44,098 bases of DNA from Mollicutes bacterium (GTDB lineage: Bacteria > Bacillota_I > Bacilli_A > Izemoplasmatales > Izemoplasmataceae). This document shows positions 29,766 to 37,227 of this stretch, one piece after another. Both the position numbers and the translations under genes were made by a program. Each line of letters begins with the position of its first letter. Within the stretch, counting starts at the first letter, position 1. The stretch is from positions 1 through 44,098 of the forward strand of contig PWYL01000037.1 in assembly GCA_003568315.1 (NCBI GenBank), written 5' to 3'. The notes under the pieces were generated by a model, which did not search any database, was not told where the DNA came from, and saw only the letters and a list, made by a program, of their open reading frames with translations.

Positions 29766-30554
29766 CTATTTTCCATCTATCAGACCGAAATGTTCTAGCG
29801 CCTGCGCGATTCCGTCGGCTTCGGGGGATGATGTGACGTAATCGCAAACGCTTTTGACCTCTTTTGGCGCATGTGACATGGCGACAGCTATGGTCGCCCT
29901 TTCCAACATGGGGATGTCGTTCGGGCTGTCGCCGAAGGCGTAGGTGTCCTCTTTGCCAAGCGTTAGCCTTTCCAGCACGAAATCCATTCCCGTTCCCTTG
30001 TTGTGGCCTTTCGGGAGGATCTCCCCGATGGAGCGCTCTTTGTTCAAGATGACGTCGAAACGGCCGGCGAAGGTTGCCGCCACCTTTTCGAGCGTCTTTG
30101 GACTTTCGGCGTAGAAAGTGAGCTTGTTCACCGTCGGGGGTTCTTTTTTGAAGCTCTTGACGATGCCCCGGCCCCGGTCGAGATAGCGGATGAGTTCTCC
30201 CATGAGACCTTTCGCGTCGACGTCGGCCACATAGATGTGCGTGGGCCCTTCCAACCAGACGGCGGCTTTCTCCCTTTCGAAGATCGGCAACATCGCCCGC
30301 AATTCCTCATGAGGGATGGTCTCTTCGAGAATCGTCTTGCCGAAAGCCTCGATCGAGGTCCCGCCGGCGGCGATCGCCCCGTCGAAGCCGATGTTTCTGA
30401 CATCCTCGCGGATGGCCGCGCGCGAGAGTCCCGTCGCGAGAAATGCCAGATGTCCCTTCTCGCGAAGCTTTTGGACGGCGCCTGCCACGGACGGGGGGAG
30501 ATTCTGCTCCTTGTCCGTAAGCGTGCCTTCGATATCGAAAAACACCACACTCAT
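29766..30554 (-). CDS. Cof-type HAD-IIB phosphatase
   Basis: The 262-residue protein is of the haloacid dehalogenase superfamily, with a C2-type cap. Motifs are FFDIEGTLT at the N-terminus (motif I), FLATGLSRAA (motif II), NKGTGMDFVLERL (motif III Lys region) and FGDSPNDIPML (motif IV). Motif I has Glu where most members have the second Asp (D-x-D), a change at the general acid/base position. It probably removes phosphate from a small sugar or cofactor phosphate; the substrate is unknown. ATG 30554 has GGGAGGGG upstream. It heads the fakB pair. Confidence 0.85.
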   Translation of the reverse strand: MSVVFFDIEGTLTDKEQNLPPSVAGAVQKLREKGHLAFLATGLSRAAIREDVRNIGFDGAIAAGGTSIEAFGKTILEETIPHEELRAMLPIFEREKAAVWLEGPTHIYVADVDAKGLMGELIRYLDRGRGIVKSFKKEPPTVNKLTFYAESPKTLEKVAATFAGRFDVILNKERSIGEILPKGHNKGTGMDFVLERLTLGKEDTYAFGDSPNDIPMLERATIAVAMSHAPKEVKSVCDYVTSSPEADGIAQALEHFGLIDGK

Positions 30555-30584
30555 GGTTTCCCCTCCCTTGTGGAATGATATACA

Positions 30585-30612
30585 CATAGCCGGCCCTTTT
30601 GGGCCGGCTATG
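30585..30612. repeat. Perfect GC-rich palindrome between tRNA-Ser and the HAD gene
   Basis: Two 12-base arms (CATAGCCGGCCC and its complement) flank a TTTT/AAAA loop. A weaker GC hairpin follows at about 30618-30632. Neither has a U tract. They may end the tRNA-Ser transcript or protect its 3' side, or be a dispersed repeat. Confidence 0.6.
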
Positions 30613-30647
30613 AGAACGGCCGCTCGCGGCGGTCGTGCGTTTGTCAA

Positions 30648-30739
30648 TGGCGGAGGGGAGGGGATTCGAACCCCCGCGTCGCGTCTAACGACCTACTAGC
30701 TTTCCAAGCCAGCCCCTTCAGCCTCTTGGGTACCCCTCC
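30648..30739 (-). tRNA. tRNA-Ser (anticodon GGA)
   Basis: Minus-strand reading gives acceptor GGAGGGG/CCCCTCC, anticodon stem-loop CTGGC-TTGGAAA-GCTAG (GGA, serine), a long class II variable arm (TAGGTCGTTAGACGCGACG), T arm with GGTTCGAATCC, and an encoded CCA (30648-30650). Confidence 0.96.
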
Positions 30740-30767
30740 GTCGGGTATGGGCCTCATCCCTTGACTA

Positions 30768-32288
30768 TCATACCATCCAACCCTTCATTCTGGCAAGCGC
30801 TTCCGGCAAGAAAGCGATAATATCCGTCGCGACCATCCCCTCTTCCCCGAAAGCTTCCTCCGCCATGATACCCGCTAGCGCATGGGCATAGACTCCGTGG
30901 GCGGCGGCCAGGGACGGTTCATCGCTTTGTCCGAGAAAGCGGGCGATGACGCCGGAGAGCACATCGCCGGTACCGGCCGTCGCCATGCCGGGTGTTCCGA
31001 GTGCGGAAAGGTATTGGACACTGTCAGTCGCGATGAGGGTGACGGGGCCCTTCAGGACGACAGTCGCACCGAAACGATTGACAAGACTCGTCGTGTGATA
31101 GAAGGGGTCACGGTTGACGGCCATAGACGTAGTCTCATGCAAAGCGGCGAGTTCGCCGGCATGGGGAGTGAGCACAACTTTCTCCAAAGAAGGCGTTTTT
31201 TCGAGAATTCCTTGCAAAATGTGCAGTCCGTCGGCGTCGATCACCGTGGGGATGTTCTTTTCGAGAAGTTTCCCGAGAATTTCCGTATCGACGGGGTTGT
31301 CTCGGCCGAGTCCCATACCGAAAGCGGCGGCTGTCGCTTTTTGCAGGAAAGGGGTGATATCGGAGACTTCCGCGTAGGCGTTTCGCATGATTTCGGGCGG
31401 ACACGGAGTGCGGCCCGAATCCGCCTGGGCCGGCGAGAGGATCCGCGCAAGCCCCGCGCCGCTCCGGAGGGCCGCTTCGGCGGAAAGGACCGCGGCGCCT
31501 TCCATGGAGCGGTTACCGCCGATGACGAGGATGTTTCCGTAATCGTACTTGTGGGTGTTCTTCTTCCGTGGCGGAAGGATTCCCGCGAAGGAGCCGTCTT
31601 CGATGAGATAGCGTTCGGTGAGCGAAGAAGCCATGAGAATGCCGGCATCGGCCACATGGATAACACCGTGATGATCCAGGGCGTCGGCGAGGAGATTCCC
31701 CGTCTTCAACGCTTGCACGACAATCGTGTGGTCGGCTTTGACGGCCTTGCCTTCCGCGATCCCATTATAGGCGTTCAATCCCGAAGGGACATCGAGGGAG
31801 ACGACCATCGCCGAAGTCTCATTCAGACAATCGATGACTTGAGCGGCGACGCCTTTGACGGCACCTTCCAGACCGATGCCGAAAAGCGCATCGACGGCGA
31901 GTTCACAATCCGCGAGTCGCTTTTCCAAAAGGCCGATGTCCGCAAGGGAACGGATGATGTGCAAGGCGCCGACTTCTTGTCTCAGCGTATCGAGCAGCTC
32001 GCGTGCGGGATCACGCAATTGTTCTTCGTCGCCCACGAGAAAGAGGACGACCGCGATTCCCTCGGCCATGAGGTGACGGGCCAGGCCGAAACCGTCACCG
32101 CCGTTGTTGCCGGGGCCGGAAACGACCACGGCGCGTTCTATGTCTTCGAGGATGCCTTCATCCTCCATGACGCCATAGATCGCCCGGGCGGCATCCTCCA
32201 TGAGGTCGAACTCGCGGATCCCTTTCTTCGCGAGGGTCGCCTTGTCCGAACGTCGCATCTCCTCGGGGGTGAGCACGCGCTTTTTCAT
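30768..32288 (-). CDS. nnr: Bifunctional NAD(P)H-hydrate epimerase / ADP-dependent dehydratase
   Basis: The 506-residue fusion protein repairs hydrated NAD(P)H. The N-terminal YjeF_N domain (epimerase) has GPGNNGGDGFGLARHL and DALFGIGL. The C-terminal carbohydrate-kinase-like dehydratase has NILVIGGNRSMEGAA, GLGRD, VIDADGLH, LTPHAGELA and GTPGMATAGTGDVLSG. Length and domain order match the usual bacterial enzyme. ATG 32288 has AAGGGAGGG upstream and lies 17 bases after the upp stop, so upp and nnr form an operon. tRNA-Ser follows 28 bases after its stop. Confidence 0.94.
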   Translation of the reverse strand: MKKRVLTPEEMRRSDKATLAKKGIREFDLMEDAARAIYGVMEDEGILEDIERAVVVSGPGNNGGDGFGLARHLMAEGIAVVLFLVGDEEQLRDPARELLDTLRQEVGALHIIRSLADIGLLEKRLADCELAVDALFGIGLEGAVKGVAAQVIDCLNETSAMVVSLDVPSGLNAYNGIAEGKAVKADHTIVVQALKTGNLLADALDHHGVIHVADAGILMASSLTERYLIEDGSFAGILPPRKKNTHKYDYGNILVIGGNRSMEGAAVLSAEAALRSGAGLARILSPAQADSGRTPCPPEIMRNAYAEVSDITPFLQKATAAAFGMGLGRDNPVDTEILGKLLEKNIPTVIDADGLHILQGILEKTPSLEKVVLTPHAGELAALHETTSMAVNRDPFYHTTSLVNRFGATVVLKGPVTLIATDSVQYLSALGTPGMATAGTGDVLSGVIARFLGQSDEPSLAAAHGVYAHALAGIMAEEAFGEEGMVATDIIAFLPEALARMKGWMV

Positions 32289-32305
32289 GCGAATCCCTCC
32301 CTTTG

Positions 32306-32929
32306 TCATTTGGTGCCGAAAAGTCTGTCCCCGGCATCACCGAGGCCCGGGACGATGTAATTCTTCTCGTTCAGCCCTTTATCGAGAGCCGCAAGATAGA
32401 CCTTGACGTCGGGACAGTGTTTCTCCACATAATCGAGGCCCTCCGGACAGCCGACGATGCTCACGAAGCGGATGTCTTCGGCTCCGCAGTCTTTCAGGAT
32501 GTCCACGGCGGCTTTCACCGTGCCGCCCGTGGCGAGCATCGGGTCGAGCACGAGCACGACGGCGTCTTTGAGACCTTTTGGTAGTTTGGCATAATATTGT
32601 CGGGGCGTTGCTGTCTCTTCATCCCGGTAAAGGCCGATGTGGCCGATCTTGGCGTGGGGGATGAGCATCTGGACGGTCTCGATCATGCCGAGCCCCGCCC
32701 GGAGGATGGGCACGAGCACGACCTCCTGGTCGAGCATGTCCGCTTCCGTCTCACACAAAGGGGTCTGGATGCGCACCTTCTTCATGCGGAGGTCTTTCGT
32801 CGCTTCATAGCACATGAGTCCCGAGAGTTCGCTCATGATCGAGCGGAACTGGGTCGTCTTCGTGTTCTTGTCGCGCAGCAATGCGACCTTGTTCTTGATG
32901 AGGGGGTGGTCGTAGAGAACGGTTTGCAT
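32306..32929 (-). CDS. upp: Uracil phosphoribosyltransferase
   Basis: The 207-residue protein makes UMP from uracil and PRPP in pyrimidine salvage. The PRPP loop is VLDPMLATGGT (129-137 region) and the uracil-binding C-terminal motif is IVPGLGDAGDRLFGTK, as in E. coli Upp. ATG 32929 has AAGGAGG 6 bases upstream. It has its own extended -10 promoter and leads nnr. Confidence 0.97.
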   Translation of the reverse strand: MQTVLYDHPLIKNKVALLRDKNTKTTQFRSIMSELSGLMCYEATKDLRMKKVRIQTPLCETEADMLDQEVVLVPILRAGLGMIETVQMLIPHAKIGHIGLYRDEETATPRQYYAKLPKGLKDAVVLVLDPMLATGGTVKAAVDILKDCGAEDIRFVSIVGCPEGLDYVEKHCPDVKVYLAALDKGLNEKNYIVPGLGDAGDRLFGTK

Positions 32930-32954
32930 GTTGGCCTCCTTCTTGGTCAATCCT

Positions 32955-32963
32955 ATTATAACA
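32955..32963 (-). promoter_or_regulatory. Extended -10 promoter of upp
   Basis: The minus strand reads TGTTATAAT, 25 bases before the upp ATG. The -35 is weak. Confidence 0.65.
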
Positions 32964-32999
32964 CCGTCGTTTCTTTTCATAAACTGCGATTTGCGCTGG

Positions 33000-33040
33000 A
33001 AAAAAGGAGGCGGACAACGCGATGCGCGTCGTCGGCCTCC
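33000..33040 (-). terminator. Intrinsic terminator of the hydrogenase operon
   Basis: On the minus strand a 16-bp stem beginning GGAGGC and closing GCCTCC, with one mismatch and one G-U pair, is followed by TTTTTT. It begins 6 bases after the hydA stop. Confidence 0.9.
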
Positions 33041-33046
33041 AATCGG

Positions 33047-34759
33047 TCAGTTCCGTTTGATGTAATGGGTGTGGAGAAGTTTGTGGGAACGATGGCCAAG
33101 GGGTTTTTCGAGGTACTCTTTATAGAGTTGGTCGATGGCGGGGTTTTCGTGGGATTTACGGAATTCCATCTCGCTGTCGACTTGGTAGGTCGAACGGATG
33201 CGTTCCTCGCGAGTGGCGTTCGTGGTTCCATAGGGCTGACCACCGCCGCCGATGCAGCCGCCGGGGCAGGCCATGACTTCGATGAAGGCGTATTCCGATT
33301 TGCCTTTTCTCACGTCTTCGGCGACCTTGCGCGCTTGCGAGAGCGTGTGGGCGACAGCGACCTTGACCTTGTTGCCGCCGAGTTCGATTTCGGCTTCTTT
33401 GATGCCGTTCATGCCACGGACGGTCTCGAAGTCGAGTTTCTCGAGCGGCTTCTCGTTGACGACTTCGCTCACGGTCCGGAGAGCGGCTTCCATGACCCCG
33501 CCGGTCGCGCCGAAGATGGCGGCGGCGCCGGTGGTGATGCCGAAGGGGTTGTCGAAGGGAGTCTTATCGAGTCTGTCGAATTCGATGCCCATCTGGCGGA
33601 TCATCCGGCCGAGTTCGCGGGTTGTCAAGACGACGTCGACATCGGGGTCGTCACCGATCACGGACATCTCTTCCCGGGCCGCTTCGAATTTCTTGGCGGT
33701 ACAGGGCATCATGCTCACGACGAAGAGGTCTTCGGGGTTGATGCCCTCTTTTTCGGCGTAATAGGTCTTCGCGAGCGCCCCGAACATCTGTTGGGGGGAT
33801 TTGCAGGTGGAGAGATTGTCGATGAGGTCGGGGTAGTTCTGTTCGACATAGCTGATCCAACCGGGACAACAAGAAGTCATCATCGGCAGGGCATTGCCTT
33901 CTTTGACGCGCTCGATGAGTTCGTGGCCTTCCTCGATGATGGTGAGGTCGGCGGTGAAGTCGGTGTCGAAGACGCGGTCGAAGCCGAGTTTCTTCAAGGC
34001 GGCGACCATCTGCTCGGTGACGATGCTTCCCGGCTCTTGTCCCATCTCTTCGCCCAAAGACACGCGGACAGCGGGAGCCACCTGGACGATGACATGCTTC
34101 TTCTCGTCGTGGAGGACCTCCCAGACTTTGTCCGTCTCGTCCTTTTCCGTGATCGCCGCGACGGGGCAGACGGAAGAGCACTGTCCGCAGAACGTGCAGT
34201 CCTCAAAGGAGAGATAGCGGCCATAGGTCGGCTCGACGGAGGTTTCGTGGCTTCTGTTCATGTAATCGATAACGTTGATCCCTTGGACTTCCTTGCAGAC
34301 TTCGATGCAGCGGCCGCATTTCACACAGCGGTTCGGATTGCGTACGACCGAGGGGTTGTGGTCGTCGATCTCTTTTTTCTCCCAGACGCTGCCGAAACGG
34401 TTCTCTTGGATGCCGAGGTTGCTCGCGAGACGTTGGAGTTCACATTGCAGGTTCTTCTCACACATCGTGCAGTTCGTGTCATGGTTGGCGAGCATGAGCT
34501 CGGTGACGACGCGGCGGCTTTCCAGCACGCGGGGCGCGTTCGTCTTCACTTCCATACCGTCACGGACTGTTGTCGAGCAGGCGGTGACGAGATTGCCCCA
34601 GTTGTCCTCGACGACACAGACGCGGCACTCGGAATGGATGTGCAAATCCGGGTAGTGACAAAGCGTGGGAATGTCGATATTGTTTTCCCGGGCGACTTCG
34701 AGAATCGTCTTTCCTTCTTCGGCTTGGACGGTTTGGTTGTTGATTTTCAATTCTACCAT
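33047..34759 (-). CDS. hydA: [FeFe]-hydrogenase catalytic subunit HydA
   Basis: The 570-residue protein makes or uses H2 at an H-cluster. Domains in order: 2Fe-2S ferredoxin-like (C34, C45, C48, C61), His-Cys3 4Fe-4S (H93, C97, C100, C106), two 4Fe-4S motifs (CVKCGRCIEVC and CTFCGQCSSVC), and the H-domain with L1 TSCCPGW (295-301), L2 MPCTAKK (351-357) and L3 MACPGGCIGGGGQ (496 on). All H-cluster ligands are present, followed by the small-subunit-like tail. With HydB and HydC it forms an NADH-linked trimer. The ATG overlaps the hydB stop by one base (TGATG). Maturation genes hydE, hydF and hydG are not in the window. Confidence 0.96.
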   Translation of the reverse strand: MVELKINNQTVQAEEGKTILEVARENNIDIPTLCHYPDLHIHSECRVCVVEDNWGNLVTACSTTVRDGMEVKTNAPRVLESRRVVTELMLANHDTNCTMCEKNLQCELQRLASNLGIQENRFGSVWEKKEIDDHNPSVVRNPNRCVKCGRCIEVCKEVQGINVIDYMNRSHETSVEPTYGRYLSFEDCTFCGQCSSVCPVAAITEKDETDKVWEVLHDEKKHVIVQVAPAVRVSLGEEMGQEPGSIVTEQMVAALKKLGFDRVFDTDFTADLTIIEEGHELIERVKEGNALPMMTSCCPGWISYVEQNYPDLIDNLSTCKSPQQMFGALAKTYYAEKEGINPEDLFVVSMMPCTAKKFEAAREEMSVIGDDPDVDVVLTTRELGRMIRQMGIEFDRLDKTPFDNPFGITTGAAAIFGATGGVMEAALRTVSEVVNEKPLEKLDFETVRGMNGIKEAEIELGGNKVKVAVAHTLSQARKVAEDVRKGKSEYAFIEVMACPGGCIGGGGQPYGTTNATREERIRSTYQVDSEMEFRKSHENPAIDQLYKEYLEKPLGHRSHKLLHTHYIKRN

Positions 34760-36012
34760 CAGGCATTCTCCTTTGTCTCGGTTTGCGCGAGGCGGTCACG
34801 GATTTGGTCTCCGAAACCATCGAGCGCGGTGGCGAGGGGGATCGGGGCGCTTTGACCGAGTCCGCAGAGGGAGACGTTGATCATCACATCGGCCAGATTC
34901 TCCATGACTCGCAGATCATCCGCGGTGGCGCTTCCCGCTTGAACTTTCCTAAGGAGGCGCACGAGGTGGAGGTTCCCTTCACGGCACGGTGTGCATTTAC
35001 CGCAGGATTCGTGTTCGAAGAATTCCGCGTGGCGCAAGAGGATATCGACGACGTCGGTGCGTTCGTCCATCACGATGATGGCGCCGGCGCCGATGTCGTG
35101 GTCGAAATCGATGGGAACGTCGATTTTTTCGGGGGGGAGGATCGGACCGCTCGCACCCGAGAGTTGGACCATCTTGAGCTTTCGGCCATCGGCGACGCCC
35201 CTGCCGAGTTTCGCGATGGCGTCTTTCACGGAGACACCGAAGGGGACTTCGAACACGCCACGGTTGGCGATGTTGCCCGAGAGGCTGATGAGTTTGGTGC
35301 CCTTCGAGGATTCGGTGCCGATCTTCGCATAGGCTTTTCCGCCCATCTCGAGAATGTGGGGGATGTTGGCGAAGGTCTCGACATTGTTGAGCATCGTGGG
35401 TTTCATGAAGACGCCCGCGGTTGTCGGGAAGGGGGGCTTCGGCCGCGAGCGGCCGCTCTTGCCTTCTATGGATTCGATCAAGGCGAACTCCTCGCCGCAC
35501 ACATAGGCGCCCGCGCCGCTTCTTATCTCGATATCGAAATCGAAGCCGGCTCCGAGGATGTTTTTGCCGAGATAGCCTTTTTCACGGGCTTGGGCGAGGG
35601 CCTCTCTCACGACGGCGATGGAATGGTCGTATTCACCGCGGATATAGATGTAGCCCTTTTTTGCCTTGGTGGTGTAGGCGCTGATGATCATGCCCTCGAT
35701 CATCTGGTGGGGGTCATTTTCCATGAGGTGGCGGTCCTTGAAATTCCCGGGCTCGCCTTCGTCGGCATTGCAGACGATGTAGCGGGTCTTCTCCTTTTCG
35801 CCGACGAGAGCCTTGAGCTTGATGAAGGTCGGGAACGCCGCGCCGCCGCGCCCGCGGAGTTTCGCGGTCTCGATTTCATCGATGATGGTGTCGCTTTCCA
35901 TCTTCACAGCGGCTTCAAGAGCTTCATAGCCGCCATTCTTGATGTAGTCATCGATCGAGAGGGGGTCGATCTTTCCGAAACGGGCTGTCAAGATTCGCTT
36001 TTCCATGGTCAT
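34759..36012 (-). CDS. hydB: NADH-binding hydrogenase subunit HydB (NuoF-like)
   Basis: The 417-residue protein is of the NuoF family. The NADH/FMN site has GRGGAAFPTFIK, CNADEGEPGNFKDR and GAGAYVCGEEFALIESIEGK, and the 4Fe-4S site has ESCGKCTPCREG plus a later Cys in SLCGLG. It oxidises NADH and passes electrons to HydA. Unlike the HydB of well-known bifurcating hydrogenases, it lacks both the N-terminal thioredoxin-like 2Fe-2S domain and the C-terminal pair of 4Fe-4S clusters. The start at 36012 overlaps the hydC stop (ATGA); ATG 36006 is an alternative with similar distance to GGGAGG. Confidence 0.94.
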   Translation of the reverse strand: MTMEKRILTARFGKIDPLSIDDYIKNGGYEALEAAVKMESDTIIDEIETAKLRGRGGAAFPTFIKLKALVGEKEKTRYIVCNADEGEPGNFKDRHLMENDPHQMIEGMIISAYTTKAKKGYIYIRGEYDHSIAVVREALAQAREKGYLGKNILGAGFDFDIEIRSGAGAYVCGEEFALIESIEGKSGRSRPKPPFPTTAGVFMKPTMLNNVETFANIPHILEMGGKAYAKIGTESSKGTKLISLSGNIANRGVFEVPFGVSVKDAIAKLGRGVADGRKLKMVQLSGASGPILPPEKIDVPIDFDHDIGAGAIIVMDERTDVVDILLRHAEFFEHESCGKCTPCREGNLHLVRLLRKVQAGSATADDLRVMENLADVMINVSLCGLGQSAPIPLATALDGFGDQIRDRLAQTETKENA

Positions 36013-36470
36013 TTCGCCTCCCGATATCCGGATATGATTTCCTTGACCTTTTGCGAATCGAGGTTCTCATACGTCTTCTTGCCGATGCGGACACTCGGAG
36101 AGCCGTCGCAATTGCCGAGACAGCTCGTCTCTTCGAGGGTGAAGAGTCCGTCCGCGGTCGTTTCGCCGATGTCACAGCCGAGGGCTTCCTTGACCGCCTC
36201 GAGGATGTTCTCGGAGCCGTTCAAGTAGCAAGGGACGTCTCGGCACACTTGCACAACGTGCTTGCCGCGGGGCCGCAAAGAAAGCAGCGTGTAGAAACTG
36301 GCCACGCTCGAGACACGGGTCGGGCTGATGCCGTAGTACTCGGCGATGTCCGCGATCTCCTCCTCGCTGATGCAAGGCTCGTCTTTGGCATCTTGCAAAG
36401 AGAGCAGCGTTTCAATGAGATAGTCTTCACTCTTCGGGTTTTGTTTCAGGATGTTTTGCAGAACACTCAT
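36009..36470 (-). CDS. hydC: 2Fe-2S hydrogenase subunit HydC (NuoE-like)
   Basis: The 153-residue protein is of the NuoE/thioredoxin-like 2Fe-2S family. The ligand pattern C-x4-C ... C-x3-C appears as VCRDVPC and SCLGNCDGSP. It should sit beside HydB and accept electrons from FMN. ATG 36470 has AAGGAGG 6 bases upstream. It is the first gene of hydCBA and lies about 100 bases from the promoter, behind a possible attenuator. Confidence 0.94.
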   Translation of the reverse strand: MSVLQNILKQNPKSEDYLIETLLSLQDAKDEPCISEEEIADIAEYYGISPTRVSSVASFYTLLSLRPRGKHVVQVCRDVPCYLNGSENILEAVKEALGCDIGETTADGLFTLEETSCLGNCDGSPSVRIGKKTYENLDSQKVKEIISGYREAK

Positions 36471-36509
36471 GTGATTCCTCCTTCGAAAGTCTCTATGTCA
36501 CAACAATAC

Positions 36510-36570
36510 AAAAAAAGAACGGACGCTGACATATTCTTGGTGTAAGACTCGTTTGGTGCCATTGTCCGTT
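36510..36570 (-). terminator. Possible attenuator in the hydCBA leader
   Basis: On the minus strand AACGGAC (36564-36570) pairs with GTCCGTT (36518-36524) and is followed by CTTTTTTT. The enclosed 39 bases can form further short stems (TGGC/GTCA and TCTT/AAGA). It lies between the promoter and hydC. It could stop early transcripts of hydCBA or read-through from the guanylate-kinase-like gene. Confidence 0.6.
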
Positions 36571-36573
36571 ATC

Positions 36574-36602
36574 ATTATAGAATTGTAATACAACCTTGTC
36601 AA
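36574..36602 (-). promoter_or_regulatory. Consensus promoter of hydCBA
   Basis: The minus strand has TTGACA (36597-36602), exactly 17 bases and TATAAT (36574-36579), a full match to the vegetative consensus. The spacer contains the small dyad TTGTA-T-TACAA. Confidence 0.93.
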
Positions 36603-36631
36603 CTGTCTATCACGAAGGAAGCGAAAATAGA

Positions 36632-36646
36632 TTAGAATCATTCTAA
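36632..36646. promoter_or_regulatory. Fur/PerR-type 7-1-7 dyad
   Basis: TTAGAAT-C-ATTCTAA is a perfect 7-1-7 inverted repeat, the form bound by Fur-family regulators; it differs from the PerR consensus TTATAAT-N-ATTATAA at one position per arm. It overlaps the stop of the guanylate-kinase-like gene and lies about 30 bases upstream of the hydCBA -35. Confidence 0.5.
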
Positions 36647-37194
36647 TTTTCACGCTCCCGTTTCCGAACTTCCTCCTTGTAGAAGCTTTGGAGCTTTTCC
36701 GCGAGACGTTCGAGACTGCCACCGCGGTTCTCGATGACCCAATCGACATGGTGCAGTCGGTGGATATCGAAACGTTCCTCGTCTGCTTCGAGACGTTTCT
36801 CGATATCCTCGAGCGAATCGCCGCGGGCGATCATCCGTTGCGCCCGGATCGATTTCGGGGTCTCGAGGAGGACGATGACCATGCGGTTCTCGAGTTTTTC
36901 ATACAGCGCGTTCGCGCCTTTGGGCTCGACGATGACCACCCGGTCGCGGCGGACATCGTTGAAGGAAGTGCCGTAAAGGTTGCCGTTGTATTCGGCCGTC
37001 TCGACGAATTCGTTCCGGGCGCGCTTTTCCAAGAAGGCGCGCAGGGAGAGAAAATGGTAGTCGATGCCGTCTTGTTCGTTCTTTCTCGGTTCCCTTGTCG
37101 TGTAGGTGACAAGCTTTTGGAACCCGTAATCGTGGATGAGGATCTTGGCGATCTCGGTCTTGCCGCTCGCGCTAGCGCCGATCAAAGTCAACAT
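36643..37194 (-). CDS. Guanylate-kinase-like P-loop kinase
   Basis: The 183-residue protein has Walker A GASASGKTE (residues 6-14), the GMP-binding stretch TYTTREPRKNEQDGIDYHF and YNGNLYGTS, and a lid region with RMIARGDSLEDIEKRL. These match guanylate kinase (GMP to GDP). The P-loop differs from the usual GPSGVGKGT, and a true gmk normally sits near rpoZ, so this may be a paralogue with another role. It follows the ion-channel gene by 33 bases with AGGTG as ribosome site and appears to be co-transcribed with it. Confidence 0.75.
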   Translation of the reverse strand: MLTLIGASASGKTEIAKILIHDYGFQKLVTYTTREPRKNEQDGIDYHFLSLRAFLEKRARNEFVETAEYNGNLYGTSFNDVRRDRVVIVEPKGANALYEKLENRMVIVLLETPKSIRAQRMIARGDSLEDIEKRLEADEERFDIHRLHHVDWVIENRGGSLERLAEKLQSFYKEEVRKREREN

Positions 37195-37227
37195 GTGAGT
37201 GCACCTCGCTGGGAAATCTTTCGTATC

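Noticed and set aside
32597-34855. A 752-codon plus-strand open frame opposite hydA and upp
   Set aside because: It crosses two real genes, a promoter and a terminator, and its product has the same antisense composition without motifs.
36467-36562. A 31-codon leader peptide upstream of hydC whose TGA overlaps the hydC ATG and which contains two Cys codons
   Set aside because: Its ATG lies only a few bases from the expected transcription start and has no ribosome site. The Cys codons fall after the terminator stem, so classical attenuation would not work.
36580-36596. A Rex (NADH-sensing) operator in the hydCBA spacer, TTGTA-T-TACAA
   Set aside because: Known Rex sites are about 18-20 bases with TTGT and ACAA further apart; this 11-base dyad is too short to claim.
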